Source: Corbicula japonica
Taxonomy: Eukaryota > Mollusca > Bivalvia > Venerida > Cyrenidae
Assembly: GCA_038501625.1 (NCBI GenBank)
Contig: JAZAYU010000013.1
Span: forward strand, 7,564,001 to 7,628,000
Direction: 5' to 3'
Length of the DNA stretch: 64,000 nucleotides
A program made the position numbers and the translations under genes. The notes below the pieces were generated by a model. It searched no databases and was not told where the DNA came from. It saw nothing but the letters and a program-made list of their open reading frames with translations. This document shows positions 1-9,400 of this stretch, piece after piece. The first letter of the stretch is position 1. Every line of letters starts with the position of its first letter.

Positions 1-1070
1 TTGACCAGAAATGGGTTTTCATACAACATTCTCTTTACAGCTAATAAATCATACATACATTTGATTCCCTCGAACACAAACATTTCTCTTTACTTTTCTC
101 AAAATTGGGATGATTAATGAATTGATTTGTGATAGTGAGAGTTTGCAATAAAGTACCTCACTAAAAGAATGATGTATCTGAATGTATGGCTACATACATT
201 ATTCCATACGCTTTCAAAAGTGATGATTTCCGATGAAATTTTAAGTTTGACATGTTCATAATCATCTAGATGTTTTCTTGATTTTTCCATAAAGTTTTAA
301 TAGTTAATGTATCTACCTTATTTTGCAGAATTCATTAATAAGTGTAGCTGCAGTCAAACATTGCCATTGATAGATTGAGCTAGGCAATCTACAATGCTAG
401 ATCATAGTCGTATCAGTTTTAATCCTGCAATTTATCTCCTTGCTAAAACCACATACGTGCTGCAAAGGCCTCGCTTTTTTTACCCAATTTCAACATTAAG
501 GGCATTACACATGTGGAAGGGAGATTTTTGCCAACTTTCTGGGTATCTATTCTAAACTTGATGTTTTCAGATAATGGTCAGGGTTTGCTTTAGAGATTGG
601 GAATGATGCCCAAGCCTGTCAAAAAGGGAAGATTCACATGTTTTTTTCCAGTTATGGGGAAAAATTATTTATTCCTTTTATCAAATCTTAGGGAAATACA
701 GGTGTAATTATTATACTCGATTAAAACAAGCAAACAAAGCTTTCATTTTTCTTTATATTCAAAAAAAGACATTTCCATGGTAGGTAACTGTTCAAAAATA
801 CCCGACAGGTGTGTTTGTGCAGCCAACATGTTTCATTAGCAAAGGCATTGCTGACAAAATCTGTCATTGTAGTTTCTAATGTCAGTAATTGCCAAAGAAT
901 TATTGGTATTTGCGCTATTTTTTGTAAAATCCAGTTTTTTAAGGTTAAATTTCTAGGAATTTTCATTAATAATTTTCATCTTGTTAGTTGCTGGGTGCCT
1001 GGAATGTCTCAGAATTGATATTTCAACAGTTAGCATGATCTGATGACAGGCTTAGTTCAAGACTGGGAGT
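1..1070. other. AT-rich intron-like sequence, nothing recognised
   Basis: By inference, part of ERK intron 1. The open frames on both strands at 721-1018 overlap antisense to each other, have no recognisable domain, and are attributed to chance. Confidence 0.5.
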
Positions 1071-1097
1071 TGAGGGCACTCCAGGTCAACCTTCCTG

Positions 1098-1487
1098 ATT
1101 TATGATGCTAACATCCTTAAATGGGGGCTAACATCTATTAACTGTTAGCATAGTAATGGGCTAACATCCTTATATGGGGGCTAACATTTATTAACAGTTA
1201 GCATAGTAATGGGCTAACATTTATTAACAGTTAGCATAGTAATGGGCTAACATCCTTATATGGGGGCTAACATTATTAACAGTTAGCATAGTAATGGGCT
1301 TACATCCTTATATGGGGGCTAACATCTATTGACAGTTAGCATAGTGATGGGCTAACATCCTTATTTGGGGGCTAACATTTATTAACAGTTAGCATAGTAA
1401 TGGGCTAACATTTATTAACAGATAGCATAGTAATGGGCTAACATCCTTATATGGGGGCTAACATTATTAACAGTTAGCATAGTAATG
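1098..1487. repeat. Hairpin-bearing tandem array, left part
   Basis: Tandem copies of a roughly 50-bp unit built from TGGGCTAACATCCTTATATG and GGGGCTAACATTTATTAACA followed by GTTAGCATAGTAA. GCTAAC and GTTAGC inside each unit are inverted, so each unit can form a small hairpin. Some units lack the CCTTATATG half. The array continues at 3467 after a LINE fragment inserted in it. Confidence 0.9.
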
Positions 1488-3466
1488 GGCTTCTCTTTAA
1501 ATACAAATTTGACAAAATTACAAAAAGATAGCTTATATGGTGTAGTTTATATACCACCTGAAAACTCAGATTTTTCAATTAATGACCCTTTCATTGAAAT
1601 TCAAACAGAGTTATCAAAATTATCTGATCGGTATGTTAGTACATGCTTGTTTGGAGACTTTAACTCGAGAACAAAACAACTGAAAGATTTCATTGAATTA
1701 GATAGATCTTTTTTTATAGATAATAATTTAAACGAAATTTGTAGTGAATATGATGACGAGATGTTGCATTTTGACAAATGTAAAAGTGTATTACGTAATA
1801 GATGTAACAATGACAGTTCAGTTAATAATTACGGGTATAGATTTATTGACTTTTTGCAGATGAATTTTTTGTATATTTTAAATGGTAGAACCAAGGGTGA
1901 TTATTCTGGTAAACCTACATGTAGAGGTGCCAGTTGTGTTGATTATTTTACATGCTCATCATCTTTGTTTGATTATATTAACTGTTTGGAAATAGTTGAT
2001 TTCTGCCCTTTATATTCTGATGTTCATAGTGCTTTATGTTTGTCGCTAAATTTTGTACGTCCAAACGTCAGCGAAACAACGCAATATCTTCAAATTCACG
2101 AACAATTATGGGATAAATCTAGACAAAATGAGTTTGTCGATAGTATTGATACAAATAGAATTAACCAGATTTATACTAATTTGTGTAATATCGAAATTTC
2201 ACAAGAAATTAACCAAACGTCTTTGAACCAAATAGTTGAGGACATTGCCGATACTTTTTCGATATCAGCGAAACAAAGTTTTGAACAAAATAAAGGTCAC
2301 AGTTCTTTCTCTAACGAGGTTAAAACCCCTAGTTGGTTTGGGTTTAGATGTAAAAAAGCTAGAAGAAACTTTCATAGGGCGAAATACTTATACAAAATTT
2401 TTAGAAACGACGTAAATAAAACTAATCTTAAGAATACATGTAAAATATATAAAAATACTATGAAAAAATATCATAATGAATATAAAAACAGCAGCATCAA
2501 TAAACTGCGTAAACTTCGAAAAAGCGATCCGAGAAAATATTGGAAAATATTACACGGTAAAAAACCAACCGAATCTGCGGCAAACCTTAATGAATTGCAT
2601 AACTTTTTTAAAAATACAAACTACCAAGAAAATATAAACATTGCACAAAATAATCTAGATAATGATATTATATCTGAAGACAATATTAACAATGAAATAA
2701 ACGGTATTATCACGGAGGCAGAAATAGAGTTTGCCGTCAAGCATTTGTCTATAAACAAACGGTTTTCAAATGTAGAAAATTCAAGTAAAGGTCAAACATA
2801 TAGAATCTTCAAGCATAACTTTCAAACTGAAAGATATCTAGCTAATACACCAAAACAATACGTTTATCATATTTTGAAATTTCGCACGTGAAATCATAGA
2901 TTCCCAGTAGAAACTGGCAGTTGGTCAAGAGTACCAGTAAATCAACGTTTTTGTACAACATGTGAAGGTCAACTAGGAGACGAATTCCATTATCTATTCC
3001 AATGCCGACTATTTGAACAAGGTAGAAAACTGTATCTTAAGCCGTACTACTATCGAAGACCCAATACTTTTAAAATGGATCAACTTCTTAACACAAATAA
3101 CCAAAAGGAATATAGCAACCTGTGCAAATTTATAAAAATCATTATTAATTATCGCTTTTAATGTACATTACTTTATACTCAGTCTGGTAAAACATGAGAA
3201 CGCTGACATCTTAGTTACATTTCGTTTAATGTTAACATTCATATGTAAATTTTTGTGCTTATACTTGTATTGTGTTTGTCTATAACTATGTTACATGTAA
3301 TAGTATTTGACTCTCCGTATACATGTATCAAATAACCTCATTAAAGTTTCTGTTTATGTTAATATACTACTTTGTAAGCCTCGAAAATATCAGTCATGTA
3401 TATCCTCATTTTGTCTTAACTGGCATGAGAGAATAAAAGGTTTTTGACTTGACTTGACTTGGCTAA
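1488..3466 (+). mobile_element. Non-LTR retrotransposon fragment with reverse transcriptase deleted
   Basis: Inserted inside the tandem array. The open frame at 1485-2891 (468 codons) starts on an ATG supplied by the last array unit. It then encodes the C-terminal half of an AP-like endonuclease: LYGVVYIPPE, LFGDFNSRT, and a terminal SDVHSALCLSL. It continues into the pre-RT linker, ending AEIEFAVKHLSINKRFSN. The next residues, KGQTYRIFKHNFQTERYL and beyond, belong to the post-RT region. The catalytic RT domain is therefore missing and the join is in frame. After a TGA at 2889-2891 the frame continues to a CX2CX8HX4C zinc motif (CTTCEGQLGDEFHYLFQC). The 3' end is a TTGAC repeat, as in CR1/Jockey-type LINEs. 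Dead for autonomous movement. Confidence 0.85.
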
Positions 3467-3715
3467 CATCCTTATATGGGGGCTAACATTTATTAACAGT
3501 TAGCATAGTAATGGGCTAACATCCTTATATGGGGGCTAACATTATTAACAGTTAGCACAGTAATGGGCTAACACCCTTATATGGGGGCTAACATCTATTA
3601 ACTGTTAGCATAGTAATGGGCTAACATCCTTCTATGGGGCCTTACATCTATTAACAGTTAGCATAGTAATGGGTTAACGGGGGCTAACATCTGTTAGCAT
3701 GGAGCGCTATGTTAG
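3467..3715. repeat. Hairpin-bearing tandem array, right part
   Basis: Continuation of the array at 1098-1487 with the same GGGCTAACATCCTTATATGG and GTTAGCATAGTAA modules. It decays toward the right edge, where GGGGGCTAACATCTGTTAGC is a compact hairpin. Confidence 0.9.
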
Positions 3716-4092
3716 CCAGGTTGATTTAGGGTTCCACATCAAAGATCTTATAAAGGGGAGTTCTCCTATTTTCTGGACTTTTTGCCATTTGAGATCAGGG
3801 ATTTTTCACGAGTTTAGATTGTTAGGTACTTATTGTGAAGCTTTCGACCTTTCGAATACTTAAACCTTTAGCTTTGGGTTGGAATTATTATATTTGAATG
3901 CTCATTGTATTCGGAGTGCGAGAGAACTATTTTGATTATCTACATAGAATAGAATAAATAAATCTTATCTAGAATTCAACACTAGACTTGAGTGTTTTGT
4001 TTTAATAATGGTTTCACTGTTGATAGCATTGGGATAAGAACTTTAACAATGGTGTATTTATAAAAACGGTTTCACTATACATTATTAAACTA

Positions 4093-4769
4093 CAGTTGAA
4101 CTTCGATGGCTCGAACACTGTTCGCTCGAACACCACCCTTCTCTCGAACAGTTTGTCCGGTCCCGAACTAGACTTCTATATTTTCTATATTGTTCTACCT
4201 CCGATGGCTCAAACTACCCATAACTCAAACAGTCGAATACCAATCAAGGTCCCGAGAGTTAATTTTCAATGCTTTTGACACCCCTTGGCTCGAACAGACT
4301 GTTATCGGTCATCATCAAAGGTGCGAACAAAGGCACGAAAATGTCTCGCCAATCAAGACTATGCGCCTTTAAATGAATTCGTGTAAATGACACACTAAAG
4401 GATGAAAATATTTGATCGTTGTGTTAATTTACACCGCATTAATCATGAATTAAAACAAACTGTTATTTGCCTTTTAAGAAAATTGTAATTGTTTATATCG
4501 TATTTTAAAATTAATTAGAAAATTATAGAAGTTTTTTCTCTAGAATTCAAATCCAATGTCATCTCAAAGGTTGAAAACGGGCGAAAATCAATTATAATGT
4601 GGTAATACATTGAATACATTAAAATAAGAAATATTAAGAATTGTTATGTGTTTGCCTAGTTTAGTGCACAGAAACCTATTCTAACATACCAACCACGGAT
4701 CGCTCGAACTACTGATGGCTCGAACAAATCTGCCGGTCCCTTGGAGTTCGAGCCATCGAAGTTCGACTG
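4093..4769. mobile_element. Pogo/Tigger-like MITE, 677 bp
   Basis: Terminal inverted repeats of about 23 bp: CAGTTGAACTTCGATGGCTC at the left, and at the right the complement of CAGTCGAACTTCGATGGCTC. The element is flanked by TA on both sides (4091-4092 and 4770-4771). CAGT ends with a TA target are typical of the Tc1/mariner-pogo (Tigger) group. More GGCTCGAAC copies occur inside. No transposase frame is visible, so it is non-autonomous. Confidence 0.8.
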
Positions 4770-4960
4770 TATTTATTTTGACAGAAAATTTGGTGTGTTA
4801 TTACCTGTTTTTATCAATTCAATTTTATTTCCCTTATTACAACAATTTAGACTGACAAAGTTGATTGGAAATTCTTTAGAACGCTGACCAATAAAATTCA
4901 AGATAACAGTACTGTAGTGACGCTATAGACTATTGCGTAGCAAAGTCTGGTCTGGTATGT

Positions 4961-6350
4961 ATTAAGCTCCCGGTGAAATGTTAAAATCTTGCCAAGCAAT
5001 TTTTACAGTTGAAAACAGAATTGAGAACGACATGATTTTGCTTATGCTTGTAAATGAGCTTGTCAAATCCATCTACCAGAAAAAGCAAACAGATCTTATC
5101 CTATTAGACTTTAGTAAAGCTTTTGACAAGGTCAGCCATGAAAAACTTCTCCTAAAACTCCATAGATATGGTATTTGAGGTTCAAATCTTAAATGGATTA
5201 AGGCCTTTCTAGATGATAGACAACAATCAGTTGTCATAAATGGCATATGCTCTTCTTCCATTCCTGTTTCCTCTGGGGTTCCCCAAGGCTCGGTGCTTGG
5301 GCCCCTACTATTCCTTCTTATATAAATGACCTACCTGAAAATATACAATCCAAAGTACGGCTATTTGCTGACGACACAGCCATCTACTTAACACTTACAT
5401 CCAAAAATCAATCAAAAGTTCTCCAAAATGACATATGCACACTTGAAAAATGGAGCCATGACTGGGATATGGAGTTTAACCATCTAAATGCCAGGTGATT
5501 CATGTTACTAGGTCCAAAACACTGGTACAAAATAAATATTCTTTGTATGGTATTCAGTTGGCTTCAACCTCCTCAGCTAGATACTTAGGGGTAGACATCA
5601 CATCAGACTTGACCTGGGATACCCACATTACCAGAGTAACTAAAAAAGCCAGTTGTAGCTTAGGCTTCCTGGGCAGGAATTGAAAAACTCACTCTGAACC
5701 CCTCAAAGCAACAGCCTACAAAATGTTAGTTAGACCTCAGTTGGAGTATTGCTCCTCTGTCTGGTCCCCATACACGGACACGCTCACAAACCAGATCGAG
5801 GCAGTGCAACGCAGGGCAGCGCGATGGGTCAAGAATGATTTTGGACGACTTTCCAGTGTATCAGAGATGCTTGAATCCCTACACTGGCGCAAATTAGATC
5901 AACGGCGCATAGACAGCCGTCTCGCGATGATGTATAAGATAACCAACTCTCTTGTAGAAATTCCCATTTCTGGAAACCTTATCCCAATGACTAGGAAGTC
6001 AAGACATTCTCACCCATTGGTTTATCAACTTATTACTGCTACAACTGATTATTACAAATACTCTTTTTTCCCTCGAGCCATATTCCATTAGAACAATCTA
6101 CCACCAGACATTGTCTCATGTCAGACGATTGAGCAGTTCAACAAAGCTGTAGGCTGTGTTGGACATGTCTCCCCATAAGCTAACATAGTACACTTTTACT
6201 TTTAACATAACCCCTCTATCTTTCTTCTTTACATCTCTTTTAAACCCTATCCATTCTTAATCTTTATTCTTTACTAACAGTCTCCCAGCAGACGTGCAAT
6301 ATGTCTAGGTCCCCATCAGTGGTTCGACATTACTGGAAGATAGATAGATA
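4961..6350 (+). mobile_element. 5'-truncated, decayed LINE (Jockey/CR1-type RT)
   Basis: Frames broken by stops and shifts encode TDLILLDFSKAFDKVSHEKL, SSGVPQGSVLGPLLFLLYIN and VRLFADDTAIYL. These are RT motifs including the catalytic FADD. A C-terminal part follows: MLVRPQLEYCSSVWSPYTDT and IEAVQRRAARWV. It starts mid-RT and ends near a (GATA)n tail at 6336-6350. In-frame stops after RYGI and NHLNAR show it is inactive. Confidence 0.88.
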
Positions 6351-6539
6351 GTTTTTAACAGTATTAACACCAGTGAATTTTCTGTGCTGCAAAACAGATT
6401 ATTTTCGTATTGAAATTCTCTTTTTGAGGCACGATTGTCGATTTTTGAGGGGGAAAATCAATTTTAGTGGAGAAATTTTGTCTTGGAAAGGGGAAAAAAG
6501 TAAACTATTTTTCCTGGGGATGGTGCCATATTTCGACGT

Positions 6540-7010
6540 CTGTTATATAAGGAAAACATCTGGTGGTGACATTTGGAGACCAAAGGGCGACTGCAACCAT
6601 CGAGCTAACCAGGCCACCAGATAAGGAAACAACCATAGTCAGGCCTTCTGAATGTGATAAGGCCAGTAAATCAACAAAAGTCTACACAATTCATGTTCAG
6701 ATTGACTACACCAGCCAATGCTTCGCCCAGTACATCTCCAAAGGGTAAATATATTAACACTTGCCACCAAAAAACCAGGAGGAATAAGGTAGGCCTCGAC
6801 CAGGATTTGAACCACAGACCTCCAGCTTACCCTGTCGTCGCTCTTCCATTAAGCTACCTAGGCTCCCTGATAAGGAAACTTTTACAGTTCCAATTGCAAG
6901 TCGGACATAAGTTTTATTATGGCAGTGCTTTGGGGAATATATGTGCTGACCTAAATTTATTTCATCCCAATAACAAATATGGCAAGAAATATTGTCCCTA
7001 CAGTTAAACT
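6540..7010 (-). repeat. tRNA-derived SINE-like sequence
   Basis: On the minus strand, 6880 to 6785 reads like a tRNA head: A-box-like TAGCTTAATGGAAGAGC and B-box GGTTCAAATCC (exact fit to GGTTCRANNCC) about 45 bp later. GATAAGGAAAC occurs directly repeated at about 6621 and 6869, possibly the target duplication. The tRNA fold is imperfect, so I call it SINE-derived rather than a tRNA gene. Confidence 0.55.
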
Positions 7011-7351
7011 AACATTAACCTTTTAAGTTAATACCTGTACACTTAAGGTCTAAATAACAGGTGGCTGTCCTACACTGTGCAAACAAGGTCCAGGAGGTTT
7101 GTGTAGTTCATAACATCCCTTGAAAAAAGATGGTTTTAAATAGTTTACCTAACGCTTTTCCCGTTGCAAGAAATTATTCATATCATATCTGTATGTTTAC
7201 GAGAACTGTGTAACCCAACGCACGATAAGGCATAGCAAAATAAGAAGAGCAAAAACTCTTTTTCAAGCATGTGCAGACACTCAAGCAAAATTTCAAGCAA
7301 TTTTGCAATAGATTTGCACTGGAAAATTTATAAAGTATTTATGATACTCAC

Positions 7352-7467
7352 ACAACCATGCCATACGCTCCTTCGCCGACATACTGCAAATTAGTATAAC
7401 GTGGTCCTATCTCGAATATATGACTTTTAACAAGCTCCTGATTCGGATTCCTTACTTCGGCCGCCAT
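7352..7467 (-). CDS. MAPK1: ERK-type MAP kinase, first coding exon only
   Basis: The ATG at 7465-7467 opens 38 codons plus two bases before a strong donor GTGAGT. The translation includes [20 protein letters not shown] and [21 protein letters not shown] is the ERK1/2 (Drosophila rolled) start of the kinase domain, with the glycine-rich ATP loop GEGAYGMV intact. ERK is the serine/threonine kinase at the end of the Ras-Raf-MEK cascade. The final split codon (GT plus one base) would give V, as in invertebrate GMVVSA. No later ERK exon is recognisable in 1-7351, so intron 1 exceeds 7.3 kb and runs out of the window. The clean donor and a promoter-like upstream region argue against a processed pseudogene. 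Confidence 0.9.
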
Positions 7468-7540
7468 CTTTCTTGTTGATAGTCAAGTCAGTCACGTGAT
7501 GTATGACGTCATCGCCGGGAATGTCTATAAATAGATGTTG
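7465..7540 (-). promoter_or_regulatory. Putative ERK proximal promoter: YY1-like start, E-box, CRE
   Basis: On the minus strand the start codon sits in AAGATGGCGGC, which fits the YY1 consensus that often overlaps translation starts. Upstream are a palindromic E-box CACGTG (7493-7498), a full palindromic CRE TGACGTCA (7504-7511) and a TATA-like TATTTATA (7526-7533). CpGs are frequent here compared with the surroundings. The motifs are seen directly; promoter activity is inferred. Confidence 0.6.
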
Positions 7541-7746
7541 CATATTTTATGGAAAGCCATTTTTGTCGCGAATCTGCCGTTAAAGACTAGCTGTAGACTC
7601 TTTCAAAGTTCAATTTGTATTCTTTCAAAGAAACGTCATGACGATAGCTTTACGAATAAGCCGTAGCCAGTCAATATTTCTCATGTGAGCTGAAGTTAAG
7701 CGTTTTTTCTTATTGTTATCAAAATAGAGGGAGTTGTTTGTTGTTG

Positions 7747-7880
7747 TTGCATAACAGTAAAATCAGTGGTATAGTAGTGGGTGTTGTAGCAGTTGCAGCA
7801 GCAATAATAACAAGAACAGTCTATAAGTAGCAGTAGTAGTTTACTATATTAGCAGTAGTAATGTAGTAGAAACAGAAGAA
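7747..7880. repeat. Degenerate trinucleotide (AGT/AGC) repeat
   Basis: Imperfect runs of GTTGTTGTT, GTAGTAG and GCAGTAGTAG upstream of the ERK first exon. No other feature seen between 7560 and 7880. Confidence 0.7.
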
Positions 7881-7889
7881 GTTTACGTT

Positions 7890-8850
7890 CAAATAGGACG
7901 CCACAAACAACTAACGAAAAAGAGAACCTTTGGGGATACCGCCTTGGAACGGTCAGTGGCAAAACAAATTGCCGCTGGGGGTTTAAACCAGGTTCTAGGG
8001 TGCACCAACTTCACACTTGCCTCAACAGGTTCTCGTATCACAAAATAAGTACAAATTGTCTTGGTGAAACAACTCTAACCCACCCATCTGCTCAACAATG
8101 TTTCATGCAAAAGCACACAAACATATAAAACATAAGAAGCTAATAGCATTGCTTACCGAGACCAGAGCACCTGGAGTAAAATCAGCAACAACACGATGAC
8201 AGGGATAAAAGAAACAAATCGAGCTTCTAGGTTCTTTTAAGAAAAGATTTCCCCATAAACCTTCATAAACACCTAAACCCTGCCACCGTCGTGAAACCAA
8301 AGAGGTAAGCATAATGATCAACTGTAGATGGGTTAATCACCAGGCCTGCAGAGCGCTGTAAAATATCATGTTGGTAACCTTTCTTTTTAAATTTACAGAT
8401 GGTTTTTACGAATAACCGGGAGAAATTAACATTGCCTTTTATCTTAAGTTTATAAATTAAATCTCCATAAACGAACTGGCTGTGAAATACCTTGTTGCAA
8501 TAGTGATTTTAAACTGCACCTCTATTAATGAATTAGATCTGGATATCGGCGATAAAACTTGCAAAAGGTTTTCCTTAATTTGTGATACCGATAACCTTGT
8601 TTTAAAAGTTTTTCTGTAATGCAAAGATTATGTTCATTGAAATCATTCACATCGTTGCAAGCTCTTGAAAAGCGAACAAGCTGTGAGATATAAACCCCGT
8701 AAGATGTTGCACGAGGAACATCGCCGTCTAAAAATGGAAAATTTACTATATTAAAATTAAAATCATCTCTTTTATCAAATATTTTAGTAGTAAGGTAACC
8801 ATTTTCAATGGACTGATTTAAATCAAGGAAGTTTGCTTGCTTTTCTTAAG
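7890..8850 (-). pseudogene. Decayed reverse-transcriptase retroelement relic
   Basis: Reading from about 8850 down, the minus strand encodes ANFLDLNQSIENGYLTTKIF, DKRDDFNFNIVNFPFLDGDV, PRATSYGVYISQLVRFSRAC and LLKQGYRYHKLRKTFCKFYR, then stops and a frameshift, then KGNVNFSRLFVKTI and ILQRSAGLVINPSTVDHYAY. I recognise this as the C-terminal part of an RT-like protein found in many copies in bivalve genomes; I cannot name its class. The frame breaks near 8530 and again near 8470, and no catalytic motif remains. Confidence 0.65.
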
Positions 8851-8859
8851 TGTTCGCTT

Positions 8860-9395
8860 TATTAAGCTGTAGTTCTTTAGGATAATTCTTATTAACCAGT
8901 GATGGAAAATGGTTATTATCTATATTTTATTATGTATATTTAATTAAGATAATTTTAAAACTTCCAATTTTTAAAGCGTAAATGTAAGCACACTTAGAAA
9001 AGTCAGACACTCAACAACGAATCTTAAACAAATCAGGTATTGATCGTCGCCTTATTCACTGGAGACTTAGACTTTGAGATTTCCAGCCTATGTTTTATGA
9101 TCTAGGGCTCAGGGTTCTTTGTAGTCGGAAGTTTCAGTAGATTGGCCCGGGACATTGCGAATGTGTCCACAGCCCTGTAGACGTTTTTTTGACGCCTTTT
9201 GGTGGTTTTATTGTGACCACGCTTCGAAGCTATTGTTTTTCATCGCAAAATAATAAAAATGATAAAAAAGAATTTCATTGTAACAAAGTGGAGGATGAGT
9301 GTCCAAATTCAAAAGTTTTCTTAGTTTACAATGTTTTGATTAATTTTATACTTATATGAAACATATTTTTCTAATGAAGCTGTATGGAGTATCAC
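8860..9395. other. Intergenic, nothing recognised
   Basis: AT-rich sequence between the RT relic and the CACAGTG-ended transposon. The stretch 9100-9190 is more GC-rich, without a readable frame or repeat partner in the window. Confidence 0.4.
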
Positions 9396-9400
9396 TTATC

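Noticed and set aside
1098..1487. Regular repeats that could look like a CRISPR array
   Set aside because: Eukaryotic context, no unique spacers of even length, and the units vary and join directly. It is a tandem repeat.
6785..6880. Functional tRNA gene
   Set aside because: A and B boxes are present but the acceptor and anticodon stems do not pair well by eye; a SINE origin is more likely. tRNAscan-SE would decide.
6654..7007. 117-codon plus-strand frame in ERK intron 1
   Set aside because: Runs through the SINE-like repeat antisense to its tRNA head; no recognisable domain.
1..7351. Second ERK exon
   Set aside because: I looked on the minus strand for the VAIKKISPFEH and HRDLKP regions and saw none.
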